DNA of 64,000 nucleotides from Cristatella mucedo. Taxonomy: Eukaryota > Bryozoa > Phylactolaemata > Cristatellidae. Of the stretch, positions 47,370 through 59,400 are shown piece after piece; position 1 is the first letter of the stretch, and each line of letters begins with the position of its first letter. The stretch spans positions 1,005,001 through 1,069,000 of the forward strand of contig WPIO01000075.1 in NCBI GenBank assembly GCA_009760855.2. Reading direction: 5' to 3'. The notes below the pieces were generated by a model that saw only the letters and a program-made list of their open reading frames with translations, had not been told where the DNA came from and ran no database searches. Both the position numbers and the translations under genes were made by a program.

Positions 47370-47722
47370 AGAGGCAAGAGTGAGTCCAACTGTGAATAGA
47401 GAACTTCGGACAAGAAATGCCAAATCCTTAGGAGACCGTGCCTCTAGTTCGTATGCTCAGCTCACCAAGCCTGAAACTCACTCCCGACTGACGTCCCGAC
47501 GTTCCCCTGACTTGACGACATTTAAAAAGACGCTAAATACGCACCTGTTTATCACAGCACTTAGAGGGTCTTTGTAATTCGTCCTTGCGTGTTCACACAT
47601 GCTGACGCATTGCACATTATCACTCGCCATAATGAAGTGCTTCCTTTCAGCATATGTTAAGTGCCTAGAAAAAAGATTTAGTTCTCCGACGTTGCTATAG
47701 AAATGTCTTGTTATTATTATCA
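47370..47722 (+). mobile_element. LINE family 1, 3' end
   Basis: Encodes SLGDRASSSYAQLTKPETHS and LTTFKKTLNTHLFIT (about 47410-47560), then the UTR and tail. Confidence 0.87.
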
Positions 47723-48719
47723 AATCTAACTATTAAATTACTGAGCTGCCGAAAATAAGGAAACCTGAAATCTAATAGTTGGTGTTGCAGTTTTGATTGC
47801 TTGAGGCTCAGATGCGTTGGCGTCGTGTATCGTCTTTTCTCTTTGAGTCCGACTCAAATGAGAATACGCTGCTCGCTGTTTGTCATCGCTGTTTGCTGAT
47901 GCAGACCTCTCTTGCAAATCTTGAAGCGCCGTAGTTCACCGATTGTCTTCCGATGCTTAAAAATTGGGAGTTGTGTCTTGGAACCTTGCTCCATTTAAAT
48001 ATTTTCATCCACCAACTGCTAAATGACTTAAATAAACGAAGCAAATGATACAGAGTAGCTTACCCGTCAGACGGATTTTTTTTATATCAAGTGCTATTAT
48101 ATCGCTACGTGGAACAAGTCAATGCCTTGTCGTCCTGTGAAGTTGAACCAGCGAGCTGTAAAACAGAAGGTGCGAGTCATACTGGCTATTACGCTCTTTT
48201 TAACCATCAAACTACCGATAACTGACTGCTTGTAGCAGGAGGAGCGTGACGCAGAAACACGATGGCAGGGCCCGTACGTTGTCAGCTCGCAGAAGCAAAT
48301 GGTGGCGTTACAAAAACAGGTGCCGCTATGAGCACCCAAAGCCAATTGGGCTAAGCTGAGCAAACAATTGGACCTGCGAGCTCCAGATGCAGGTCATGCA
48401 GATTGAAAGCTTCCGTTGCCAAGAGTCTGCGAACAGGAGAAAGTGACAGCTAATTAATGTCTTTCGCATCTCGCTGTCGGAATGAGTCATACAAATGACG
48501 CCCCGGGATTCGGCCTCGAGCGCGCGAGAGGAAAATTGACGGCGAGGCTTTCGAACTGAGAGTTTAAAGCCAAACGACGAGTATTCGTGGCTCGTGGCTC
48601 AATCGACGAAGCCCGAGACCGGTAGCTCACAGGTTGGGCGGGATCATCGTTCGTGGCTCGGAGGCAAAACTTATTTTCCGGCGTCTTGTCCCGCGGCAGA
48701 CAACCTCCGACCACTCGGT
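47723..48719. other. Intergenic
   Basis: Nothing recognised. Confidence 0.4.
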
Positions 48720-48721
48720 AT

Positions 48722-48810
48722 AATATAATAATAGTACATTCGGAAAGCACTCTCAAATAACTTAATTGCTTTCTAGGCACTTTATTCATTTGCTGTAAAG
48801 GAAGCATGCC
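48722..48810 (-). mobile_element. LINE family 1, 3'-end remnant
   Basis: Reverse-orientation tail: AAGCACTCTCAAATAACTTA and TTTCTAGGCACTTTA. Confidence 0.7.
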
Positions 48811-48960
48811 GCGCTGGTTTGGCCCAGTGGTTAAGGTGCTCGCCTACACCAATGTCAAGGTGAATGTATTTGACTGCTAATGTCGACGGCTCGAGCCCTG
48901 TGGCACTGAGAAGTGCCTGAATAGAAATTAAGTTTTTTTTATGGCGCGAGATAAAACTGA
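48811..48960 (+). mobile_element. SINE family S1
   Basis: A clear A box (TTTGGCCCAGTGGTTAAGG), B box CGGCTCGAGCCCTG, then GTGCCTGAATAGAAATTAAG. It abuts the reversed LINE tail. Confidence 0.88.
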
Positions 48961-49059
48961 ATATATTATATTACACATACTATATATTATAGTCTATTAT
49001 TATAGTTTGTTATTACTATATAGTATAGTAATAACAAGCATAGTATAGTAATGACATGT

Positions 49060-49185
49060 ATTTGTTTATCAAGCATGATATTACTCACCATTCAATTGCA
49101 TTTCCCTTTGCAGCAAATGTAAAGCGCCTAGAAAGAGATTGAGTTCTCTGAGGGCGCTTTATCAAGTGCATTATTATTAGTAGTA
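49060..49185 (+). mobile_element. LINE family 1, 3' end
   Basis: Perfect-looking tail: AAATGTAAAGCGCCTAG, stem-loop and GTGCATTATTATTAG. Confidence 0.9.
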
Positions 49186-49214
49186 GTATAGTTACTATAT
49201 ATATTATTAGATTA

Positions 49215-49745
49215 TCAAAAGGTAGGTGGTAACATCGAGTGGTTCAGGTCATATCTTAGTGAAAGACTCCAGAGTATTGGCGTAAATATACAAAGATCAT
49301 CCGAGGAACCTTTGAAATATTTGATACCTCAGGGGTCTGTGCTTGGTCCTGTTCTTTTCACGGTTTATACTCTCCCTCTTGCTGAGACCGTGACTTTAGT
49401 TCGCATGCTCCCAAAGCCTGGAACTCACTCCCAACTTGAGTCACGACATCCCCTGACTTGACCACATTTAAAAAGAAATTAAAAACGCATCTATTTATCA
49501 GAGCATTTAGTGAGTCCCTGTGATTCGTCCTTTAAGTGCTTATACGTACCGACACTGTGCATGCTGCCACTAACCACACTTGCATACTGATTCTGTGCAT
49601 GTCATCCCTAACCATGTTTATTCTTGTTGTTTATCGAGCATGCTTCTACTAACTATCCGACCATGTTTCCTTTGCAGCAAATGTAAAGTGCCTAGAAAGA
49701 GTTATTGATTTCTCTGAGGGTGTTATATCAAGTGTGTTATTATTA
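49215..49745 (+). mobile_element. LINE family 1, internally deleted copy
   Basis: An RT segment (about 49230-49385, ending ACTCTCCCTCTTGCTGA) joins directly to the C-terminal coding part (GAGACCGTGACTTTAGTTCG). About 750 bases present in the 43930 copy, including the YADD box, are missing. The usual UTR and tail follow. Confidence 0.88.
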
Positions 49746-50040
49746 GATTATAATTATTATTATCCATATGCCAAAAAGCATAACATGGTTAGAGGTCGCT
49801 TGCAGTGTCAACGTGTAATTATGGTGATAGCATGCATAGTGTTAACGATTATAAGCACACAAAGGAAATCGCAAGGACTCATCAAATGCTGTGAGAAAAT
49901 ATGCGCGTTGTTTACCTTCTTTTTAAATGTCAAGTCAGGTGATGTGACGTCGGTCGAGAGTTGAGTTTCAGGCTTTGGGAGCATGGGAACTTTGGACACG
50001 GTCCCCAAAAGAATTCACGTTTGTCTGAGGCTACGATTTG
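49745..50040 (-). mobile_element. LINE family 1, 3' part in reverse
   Basis: Lies tail to tail with the preceding copy. Encodes the FKKKVNNAHIF-type end in reverse. Confidence 0.8.
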
Positions 50041-51690
50041 TCTGAGTTAAACGATTTGAGCCAGGAAAAGTATTTTGAAATATCGCTGAGCGGACGACAC
50101 TGCTGAAGAGGGGTAGCTAATAAACGTTTCGCATGCGTACAATTTCGTCTTGTAACCGCTGCTTTCATTGGCTGAGCGAGCTTTACAAGTCAAATGCAGG
50201 AGGGGCGTCACAGTGTAGGACAATTGCAAAGGTTCAAGGGTATGCATGTTCGGCTGAGCTATCTATACTGCCTTGAAATACGGCCTGATCAGGTGGCATC
50301 ATCTCGGCTTACCCACGATTTAAGTCGAGATGTGACCTGATCAGGTCAAACAATTTATGGAACAGCCTCCAAAAATATGCATAGCCCAAAGGCAGGCTAA
50401 GGAAGCGAGCTTTTCCGACGCTATTCCACGAGAAATCTCCCGAGTCGACCTCGGCCTCGCTCATGCAGTCGGCGGTGCAGGCTCCACTGAACGGTCTGGC
50501 CCACTTGGCTGCCTATACAAACAACGGAACGTCATGAGGTGGAAATAGAAAACAGAGTCTGCTGCAGCAGCATCCAGCGGCAGACTGGAGGCTTGGTTCG
50601 TTGGCGGCCCGTGACTGTCTGCATCAGTTGTCGCGTTCGAGCGGCGGGCCGCTCGCGCCGCCGCCCCCCCTCCTTGCAGACACGGAGCTGCTCGGACAGA
50701 CACAGCAGCTCTGGGCTAATGAGCCGACGGAAAAGACTTTCCACTGAAGAGGAAATAATAATGTAGTAATAATAATGGCTGAATAAGTCCGAGCCTTTAG
50801 ATTATCGGTACACGAGTCACACGCAGTCAGTGCGGCTGCTTTTCACTGGACCACTTTAGCATATGTGCCATCCTGCTGGGAGGCAATGGATGAAGCACTT
50901 TGATGCCTCTAACGTTTTGCTCTCCTGTACACAGCCACATAGCCCAACCTCGGTAGGAGCCAACCTATAGATTGTCAACCACAGCTTATGTTATGACACT
51001 GGAATACCTGCTACAATGGCTAGCTGGCTAGAGCTCTACGAGGCGGTAATGCTGACCCTGGTTTAGCCCGGGATCAAGATGCTCACCTCGACCAGTCAAT
51101 GTGAATGTATTCGATGGCCAAGGTCTTGGGCAGCTCAGTTCTACAATTTGCAATCCTGTATTACCTGATATATATAATTCATAATAGAAGCCGAGGTGAT
51201 TCCGTTAAGGCAATTCTTCTGCTGCTACATAAGAGGCTTTTAAATCAGCTTGCTTCTACTGTTGCTTTAAAAAAGAGTGGGGAAGAGACACACATGCCCA
51301 CATTGTCAACCCCAGTTATCTTAAGCACTCTGGCGAGTCCTAAGCCGAGTCCGAGTGTCGCATAGTTGACTCGGCGAGAGCAGCACTCAGCAAGAGAGAC
51401 ATCCAGCGAGCCATCGCTGCCAATCGATTCCTATCGCTGCATATCGAGCTACCGTTTTGCTACTTTCTTGACATGCATCGCGATCTGCAAACAAGTCTAT
51501 CTAAGCAACGTATCTTTGAATGTCAGTCATTTACGTATGCAGCACTTGCATAGGGCGATGTGTAGCGTGGATTCGCACTGGTAGCTACGGACGCAAGTGA
51601 TCCGACGTGCCCTTGCCACAAAGCAATGCCTTGGCATGTAGTCACCGCGACCGGCAGCACTACTCAGCCCAAGAAGTTTTATCGAGCATA
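50041..51690. other. Intergenic downstream of SERP1, with decayed SINE S1 at 51060-51145
   Basis: Bases 51060-51145 match the S1 head (TTAGCCCGGGATCAAGATGC, AATGTGAATGTATTCGATGG). No gene is recognised. Confidence 0.45.
50284..50346. repeat. Imperfect hairpin with CCTGATCAGG termini
   Basis: The palindrome CCTGATCAGG at 50284-50293 and again at 50336-50345 frame arms CATCTCGGCTT-like / AAGTCGAGATG, so the whole folds as one stem-loop of about 62 bases. Confidence 0.75.
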
Positions 51691-51703
51691 AAAATAAATA
51701 TCC

Positions 51704-51709
51704 TTTATT
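51704..51709 (-). terminator. Polyadenylation signal AATAAA of SERP1
   Basis: TTTATT on the + strand is AATAAA on the minus strand, about 125 bases after the SERP1 stop codon. It would give a short 3' UTR with cleavage near 51,680-51,690. Confidence 0.75.
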
Positions 51710-51833
51710 GATACGTTTAACCGCACCAACGACAGGGTCGCTGGCTACATCACGCCACGGCCACGTCTTCAGCTCTGCACCTCGTCTTTAGCAGCCTCCT
51801 GTTCACGGAAGTCTTTGGTCCAAGCCGACGGCA

Positions 51834-51874
51834 TTAGTATCCCGATCTTATGCTCTGGATGATCTGGAACACGG
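51834..51874 (-). CDS. SERP1: SERP1 exon 3 (41 coding bases)
   Basis: The acceptor is TTTGTTTACAG|CC. Encodes (A)VFQIIQSIRSGY and TAA. It is 3.3 kb from exon 2, so gene finders could easily miss it. Confidence 0.94.
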
Positions 51875-52057
51875 CTGTAAACAAACGCAAAATAATCAGC
51901 TGCCAACGAAAAAGCAGAGGCACGGTGCAGCTGCTGGTCAGTGCTAAGGTGCCCGCTCTTCACGGCTCAGATCGTGGGTTCGAGTCCGACAGTGGGCGAT
52001 CCTTTATTGCCTAGTGCAAGTGGCGATTATAGCCGGGCCGGGAAGGCTCTTCTGCTG

Positions 52058-52145
<88 letters not shown>

Positions 52146-55100
52146 CTGTCAAACCAGCCAAGCTTCCTTTTCAGTCACGAGTGCAAGCTAAAAAGGCTTA
52201 TTGCACACGAGTAGATGCCGGTTATTGGCAAAGGTCAAGCAATGTCGTAGCAGTAGCTCTCTTAGCAATACGAGTGCACGGCGAGCTACTGAGAGGCTAG
52301 GTATGTGTCGGACAGACACGAAGAGACAACCTCTTTGCTAAGTAACTGACCTCTTGCTGCTGCAACGGCTACCACAGAGAGACAGCGATCTAGTAGATTC
52401 TGCTCTAATAGGCCCCGAGTAGACAGACCCCAGGTCACCGGAGCCGTGTACAGCAAGAGGTCACCGGACCCTAATTAAAGCATCGAAAGGAATGAATGAA
52501 GATCAGAGGTTGGTAGTTGGAGGGAGCAAGAGACAGGAAATGACAGACAGGGGTGGAGGGGATGGCGATGAGTGCTTGCACGGTTGAGCCAAGCCCATGA
52601 TAGGCAGGCATGACTTGAGGAACGGCATGATGCCACAATTGCAGACACCAACAGGCGGCTTGCGAACGACTCCAATAGGATTTGACATATGGATGGTTGA
52701 TGACGTACAAGTAGTCCTACGACACAGCTGGGTGGGAGGGTGGGGGGAGCCGAGCACAGCTAGATGCTCAGATGCTCCAGAAATACTGTGGGCTGCCTGC
52801 TTTAGTTTATACGCAATGCCCACATGAAGCTAATGGACTAGTAAACCCAAAGGCAGGCATTTTCATCTCGACATGGTAGCGTCCATAACCAACCCATCCT
52901 AAAGCAGGAACTAGTTTAGGCACTTTAAGCATATGCTCAGTAGGGTCCAAAGGTAAGTGAAGCACAGGGGCAGAAGGCATTAAAGGACACCGAAGCTTCG
53001 GGTTCATAGCTCAGCTTCTGATACTGAACCAGACAATTTACGCATGCCTTGCTCGGTGAGGCCTGCTGTTTGTAAGGCAAAGGAGGAGCGAGATACGGCC
53101 CGAGATGGAGCCGCAGCGCTGATTGTTAATAGGTCAAGCTGGGGCTGAGCACTAAGCTGCAGTCCAAATTGCATTTTAAAGCTACCAGCCAGTTCGATGA
53201 GTAAAAGCGAACACAACTGACCGTTCGCACTACTAAAAGTAAATCATCCGTTACCTCATTCAGAGCCAGCGATGCAACGTGTCGACCAAGTGGGATGACG
53301 GCATTTTTGGAGCTTTTTTCCTGCTGCTCAATATAAAGTGCCACACTGACAATGTGCACACTTGCTGCCTACCCGGCTATCGTGTCAACAGAAAGGAGAA
53401 ACCAGCCACTGCAAGCACGGTTTGCAGCCGTCAGCACCAAACAGGACCAAACAGCCAAGTCACCAATCACTGGGCCACAGAGTCGGCCACCAGTGTAAGT
53501 CCAAGAGGCAGATGAGGAGGACGGCAGAAACAACCTCGCCTATTAAATGACTATCTACTCTACTGTTACCGACTCGGGCACATACTTCCCAGCCGTCCTG
53601 AGCCTCCTCTTTCATTCACGCAGCACACACTTCCTAGACTGCCCTCCTGACTCGGCTATGCTTCTCACTGTCTCTTTGTTGCATGAGATTAAGTCTGTTA
53701 GCGACGGTATGTGCACCGAAAGCCGCTTTAACTTATAAGTGCGCTACAGAAAACTCTCCATCGTAGTACCCACTTCGTCCTTGTCGAGTTACAGATGGAG
53801 GGCATATGTTACACAACCTGTGAGGGCAGCACCAAGCAGAGCACCAGAGCAAGCATTGCCTAAGAAAGTTCATTAGGACAAATAATGAGGTACCTGATCA
53901 CCTACACACATATGGATGCAACGAGTCATCAGGGATCAGGGCCAACCGGGTTAGAGCCTGGCCATCGAATCCTATCGAAAAATAGTCTTTATTGGCCAAC
54001 GTTGAGCAACGGCAGCGTTTGGCCGATGTGGCACACTGCCATTCCTCGGCTAGGCTATTCTGGGAGTTTAAATATTAGGAGACTCACTACCAACGGAGCC
54101 AAACTCACAGTGCTTAAGCTAACCGCACACCCGAGGCTCATCAAAATTTGATAACATTCAGTAGTACATACTACCTAAGGTAGCAATGCGCACACGTTAA
54201 ATCGGTACAAAAGTAGTCAAGCCTTACTCAGACGAGCTTTGGTAGAACGGCAGGGTGAAAGCCATTGTTCTTCTGCTGCTTTTTAAATCAGACTGTAAGC
54301 AAGCTAACAATGCCCAGCCCCTGCTACGGCCTGCATCGCGTGCAGCTACACGTCTGTGCACTACTGAAAGCAATAGCATTCGAGATACTGCTTAGAAGCT
54401 ATGGTCGGCAACATGTCCTACACGAACGAGTTAGTCATTTGTGCTAACATGCTTCACACAATCATTTTTAAGAGAGCATAATTGTACTTATAACAAAGCA
54501 CGAATGTCAAGACACAGTAACAAGACACGGTAACTCAAAGCACACACAAGGAAGCCGCTTGGCTAGCTAAGCCTCTCTGGTTCAGCTCAATCCCTCGTGG
54601 TGACAATCGACCAGTCAGTCAAAGCCATTAGTTTATGAGCAACTTCGGGCATCATTCATACAGCGGCACTGCATCACGACCAAGCAGGCAACTAGCAAAC
54701 GCATCAGGGGGCATAATCAGCATTTCTCAGCTATTCACTACCTCAACTGCTCTCCTGACTCTGCTATGCTTCCCACTGTCTCTTTGTTGCTTGAGACGAA
54801 GTCTGTTGGCTACCGAATGCGTACCGAAAGCCGCTTAGGCTATGAGTGCGCTATACAAAACTCTCTTGCATAACACCCACCTGGTCTTTATGACTTTGTG
54901 GAGTTACAGACGGAGATACATTATATTACATTATTCTCCTACACGGCGTAGTTCCACTAACCCGCGGCCACGTCGGATGCCACGTCTACGAGGGAGGGTG
55001 CTGCTGCTAACCAGCTGATGATCTCCGGGGTACGCGACATTTTTGGGTCAGCCCTTAAAGGCATAGGTAGCAATCGGCGGACGTTCAAGCGACCGAGCAG

Positions 55101-55623
55101 ACATCTCATGGCAGGGATGGGGAGAAATCACAGGCCAAGGCACTCTGCTCAGCTCCTTCGGGAGATTTAGGGACGGGTCGCCATCTAAGACTAATAGCGG
55201 CCAGCACCGAGATCACATACCTGATCCACATACCACGAACACGAAAAGACCCAGTAACCATGGGCCCACTGGGTAGCCGTCCTCCTTCGGTTGCTACAAG
55301 AATGTCGAGAGTTGGAATGTCAAACATCGGGTCAGGAGACAGACGAGACTGGATAGCGACATCAGTTCAATTATAGCAGCCAATTTCAGAGCGAATTCAT
55401 GCAACAGTCACTGTCTTTTGGGCATAGCAAATGGTGCAGCACGAGACGTGCGACGTACAAACCGGTACACTAGCGGTGGCGACTAGAGTTTGTGGATGCG
55501 GGCGGAGAAGCGGCAGCAGTCGCCAGGCCGTGCACTCACCAGCGTCTTCGGGACGTTACCCCGGTTGAGAACATTCTTGCTGTGCTTCTCGTTGGCGAGT
55601 CTCATTTTCTGTTTCACAGCCAT
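51834..55623 (-). CDS. SERP1: SERP1/RAMP4, stress-associated ER protein, three exons
   Basis: Exons 55540-55623, 55221-55293 and 51834-51874, read on the minus strand, join in phase to give 65 residues; the vertebrate protein has 66. SERP1/RAMP4 is a small tail-anchored ER membrane protein that associates with the Sec61 translocon and helps stabilise new membrane proteins under ER stress. Residues 1-28 are the basic cytosolic part with the family block MRLANEKHSKNVLNRGNVPK. Residues 38-60 include [20 protein letters not shown], the membrane helix, and the end is IIQSIRSGY. Introns are GT-AG: 246 bases (phase 0) and 3,346 bases (phase 1, codon G|CC = Ala53). The ATG context is GCAATGG. The gene looks intact. 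SERP1 and SERP2 cannot be told apart; a single invertebrate orthologue is likely. Confidence 0.96.
51938..52058 (+). mobile_element. SINE family S2 in SERP1 intron 2
   Basis: B box GGGTTCGAGTCC at 51976-51987, then GTGGGCGATCCTTTATTGCC and GGGAAGGCTCTTCTGC. It lies antisense to SERP1, about 65 bases upstream (in gene direction) of the last acceptor. Confidence 0.85.
52065..52142. repeat. (TG)39 microsatellite in SERP1 intron 2
   Basis: A perfect TG run; the SERP1 transcript would carry it as (CA)39, about 190 bases before exon 3. Confidence 0.97.
52143..53555. other. SERP1 intron 2, unique part
   Basis: Nothing coding is recognised on either strand. Confidence 0.5.
53560..53820 (+). mobile_element. 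LINE family 2, decayed 3' fragment (intron 2)
   Basis: CTCTACTGTTACCGACTCGG to CGAGTTACAGATGGAGGGCA aligns by eye with the 11225 copy, with many changes. Confidence 0.7.
53821..54727. other. SERP1 intron 2, unique part
   Basis: Nothing recognised. Confidence 0.45.
54728..54940 (+). mobile_element. LINE family 2, 3' end (intron 2)
   Basis: TATTCACTACCTCAACTGCT through GAGTTACAGACGGAGATACA and an ATTATATTACATTATT tail. It is much closer to the family consensus than the 53560 copy. Confidence 0.85.
55221..55293 (-). CDS. SERP1: SERP1 exon 2 (73 bases)
   Basis: The acceptor is TTCTTGTAG|CAA and the donor TCAG|GTATGTG. Encodes [20 protein letters not shown] and VCGS, the first two thirds of the membrane helix. 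Confidence 0.95.
55540..55623 (-). CDS. SERP1: SERP1 exon 1 (coding part)
   Basis: Encodes residues 1-28 (MAVKQKMRLANEKHSKNV... to KTL). The donor is ACGCTG|GTGAGTG. A longer frame continues upstream in the same phase, but family alignment fixes the start at this ATG. Confidence 0.95.
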
Positions 55624-55689
55624 TGCAACGAAAGAGCGAGTCTGTCGCAAGCACGTCCCGATCGCCGCGTACGTGTCAATCGCGAGATG

Positions 55690-55745
55690 TGCTTCCGGTA
55701 TCGTGGCGGCGCCAGCGTAGCGGCGATGCCGATTGGTCAAAACAA
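55690..55745 (-). promoter_or_regulatory. Probable SERP1 promoter: CCAAT and ETS-like sites
   Basis: On the minus strand GACCAATCGG (CCAAT box, 55732-55736) and ACCGGAAGC (ETS-like, about 55690-55698) lie about 110 and 70 bases upstream of the ATG in CpG-rich DNA without a TATA box. A full ERSE (CCAAT-N9-CCACG) is not present; CCACG occurs, but at a longer spacing. Confidence 0.5.
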
Positions 55746-55749
55746 AAAG

Positions 55750-56156
<407 letters not shown>

Positions 56157-56726
56157 TCTGCGTCGGATTCATCAGGAAGCTGCCGCCCGATTACTCGCAC
56201 GTGACCTGGGCCGCGAAGTGCGAGCTCGGGCTTATCGGCAGGAGCTCGCTCCGCCACCGGACCGCGCGCCATCCATCGTCGCTCGGCGTTTTATTTATCG
56301 CAGACTATCGCAGCCTTCTGCGATAGTCGCTGCACTGCTGCTGACGGGCGTCGCGCCGACCCCCGCCGTACGGTGTGCGGCGGCGGCAGGTCGAGCTCTC
56401 ACGCAACATCCGCGACGGGTGACGTTTACACTGTCTCGCATTCGCGCTCGTAAGCGCAGACGCGTGGCCGTTGACGGGGTACGCTGGCGGCCGGCGTCCG
56501 CGCGGCGCTGCGAAAGCCCGCGCCCGCGCTCGGGCCCGCGTTATAAGCGAAATGCCAGCGACTATGCCGAAGCGAAAATTTAGTTAGAGCGCGTCCAGCG
56601 AAACGCAGGCATACGTTGCGCGGCTCCGCACGAAACGCGTAGGCAAACGCTCGTGCGGCGCGACGAAAGTCCGGCTGGACGCTCGGGCCGATCGCTCTAC
56701 AAGCGCGAGCAGGGATCTCAGGGCAT

Positions 56727-56761
56727 CCGAGAGGGGCAGCCTCGTGGGCCGCCCCTCTCGG
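56727..56761. repeat. Inverted repeat, 11-base arms
   Basis: CCGAGAGGGGC and GCCCCTCTCGG around a 13-base spacer. Confidence 0.85.
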
Positions 56762-56999
56762 AACGGCGACCTGTTTCGGCATAGTACCGTCTTCGCTGGG
56801 CACGTGGCTCAAGTGCCCTCAGCGGTTCAAGTCAGTGCAGCAAGCTAAGCGCTCGGGCGGCCAAGAATTGCCGCTCACACATAAAACGCCATTGCGACCA
56901 GTGACACGGATGCGCCTCCTTGCGACTAGCCGCGTGCTGAGCTCACCGATTCATCGACTGACAGCTTGTGCGTGAAAGGAGAGCGACGCACGACTGTGC

Positions 57000-57080
57000 C
57001 GATCAACCGCGCCGATCTATTGCGCCGATCTACCGCGCCGATCTACCGCGCCGATCTACAGCACCGATTTACTGCACCGG
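57000..57080. repeat. Minisatellite, 15-base unit (GCGCCGATCTACC)
   Basis: About five units of GCGCCGATCTACC/TATT, with the last ones decayed to GCACCGATTTACT. Confidence 0.88.
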
Positions 57081-57130
57081 TCCGCAAAAAAATCTGCCGG
57101 AACTCAAATAACTAATGCATTGAACAAAAA

Positions 57131-59100
57131 GCGTGTTTATTGTAAACGCCCCGGGTAACGGACAGTCCGGGTTACGAACAGCCAGGTTGGCGAAAAAAGC
57201 TTACTCGAGTCACGAGCTCGTGACCCGAGTCCCGCTCCCGGCTCCGAGTTACGGACCGAACCCAGTGTGCTCGTATGAGCTTCGCAAGTATTCGGGCATA
57301 ATAAAGCCTTTTCATGGATCAGCTCTTACTTATTTCCAATAAGCGCCGAAAGGCAAAGGAATGAATATATATTGATTGAGCGCTAAAGTAAGTCTTGAAT
57401 TTCCTAGCAGTGTGCCATTATTGTACGGCAAGGGTCGAATGAGGGTAGGGTGAAATCTCATCATTGAGTGAAAAAAATCCACGCTTCATTACCTTAGCGG
57501 GGGAAACTTGAAAAAATTGGTAAGTGCTTTTTCCATTGTTTTTTTTAAAGCAGGAATGATCTTTCGCACAGTTCGTGAACGTGTTAGGTTCGTTACCCGG
57601 GGCCTGATAGTTTCAGCAAAACTCCACTTCACTCCGCCAGTGCCCTACGAAAAAGTCGGCTTGCCTGCGCCACAATCCAATTTGGAAGTGGCCGAGGTGA
57701 GATCGTGGCTGTGGCGGAACTTTGCTGTGGCTGTCCTCTCAAGAAAGAGCTAAGACCTAATGCCTCCTTGAAATATTACATAAATACCTGCTAAGAATCC
57801 TTGCTAATCGCTAAGTCGCTGCGTAAGCTTCGCTGTAACGGACTTCGAGCTCAGCGCTCAGCGCTCGCGCAAACGAGCTGCAATACGATTGCGGTGCTAC
57901 AAGCAACGCGCTCTTGTCGGTTGGTTTTCTACTGCAGCGCTACAAAATGGCGCTTCAGTTGGTTTTCTCGAGAGCGTTCAGAGCCGGCTGAAAAGAGAGC
58001 CACGAATTTCGGTCGGAGCGTTCTAACGCAGTAGCCTGAGGTGTGTCGGCAAACATTGCTTTGTGCTTGAGCATCGCGTGGCCGATTGCTTTTTCATATA
58101 TCGTCGTGACGTACGGTAAATCGGGGCGAATCTCGGTAACGCCTCGCTTAACGCGGAAGTGCTAAAACGAGATGACTGGAAAATGCCAAGTTCAAGCTTG
58201 AAAAAAGCTTTCAAAAGAAGATTAGGACCAATTGCCCTTCGGCTGGCATGGAAAATAACTTAGCTCACACCAATCCGTCCAAGTTCGGGCCAGGTCTAGC
58301 TTCTATGGGAACATGGTTGGGCCAAGTAACATTGTCCACAAATTTCTATCCCGATCACTCAAACCGTCTGCTTAAGCGCTCGAAGGTCGGCACTATAGTC
58401 AAGGTCGACAAAGTCAAGGTTGACACCCTAATTTTGAGATCTCGACGATCTAGATTGCTTTTTTAAATTTAACCACGATCAAGGTAGTCAAAATCAGAGA
58501 TTTCATCTTTACGGTTCGCGAAAATTCTCTGCACTCGACTCGTCGATTCCCCTAATCCTAATAACTAAGCCTAATAACTAATTGCATAGACTCTCTTCAA
58601 CTCTCGTCGATTCTACTCCCTTCTCTACCTCATGAGCCGCCTCGGTTGAGTCTTGCCCTGCTGACCTCAATTCTGCAGTGGAGAATTGCTCCTTATTGCC
58701 TGCAGTAAGAGGGAGATTTTACCGCCATGACTCCTCCTGTGCCGCTTCATTAGGGAGGCGGTAGAATAATCGCGAAAGATAAAGAGTAAGTAAAAGAAAA
58801 GTAGATAAAAATAAGATAAAGTAAATTTTATTTAATTATAAATTAGATTAGATAAATTAAATGAGATAAATTAATTTTAAAATAGTTTTTTTAATTTATC
58901 TTCTTTTACTTAATCTTCTAAGAATAAGCAAAAGTAAATAAACTTCGCCTTTACTCTACTCTTTCTGAGATGCCTGGATTGGCTTCTGCCCAAGATAACT
59001 AGCATAGTAAGTATAATGGTAATAATGATGGTGATAAGAGAGATATTTTTTAGCACTCTGAGAGGACTTAATTACCTATAAATTTTGAAATTGCGGATTG
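57131..59100. other. Intergenic; AT-rich hairpin-like stretch 58780-58945
   Basis: Frames of 69-81 residues (57133-57342, 57508-57753, 58248-58466, all +) show no motif. At 58780-58945 strongly A/T DNA has loosely inverted ends (AGTAAGTAAAAGAAAAG / CTTCTTTTACTTAATC). Confidence 0.4.
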
Positions 59101-59204
59101 CACCGTGTCTGCTAACAGCCTGGCTCCTTTTTCTTCTTCTTCGAGGCACTTTAAATATGCCGCAAATATGGAAGCAGGTCAATTGCTTAACACGAGGTCG
59201 GCCG

Positions 59205-59400
59205 ATTCAACGGCCTCATTTATATGGCGGCAGAAGTGTCATAACGCGTGGATGACGTGGCCGCGCACGATTCTCACGGACCCGGAAAGAATGCTAGCGG
59301 GCAATAACGCATCGCTATCTCGCAATCTTCCTACTTATCTCAGCGGCAGCAGGCTCGCACTTAATGACCACGGGTCCGAATATGCAGCAGGCGACGCTAT
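59205..59400 (-). mobile_element. Decayed SINE family S2 copy
   Basis: GCCGATTCAACGGCCTCATT and GGCGGCAGAAG resemble the S2 3' part, as in the 37340 copy; the tRNA-like head is nearly lost. Confidence 0.5.
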
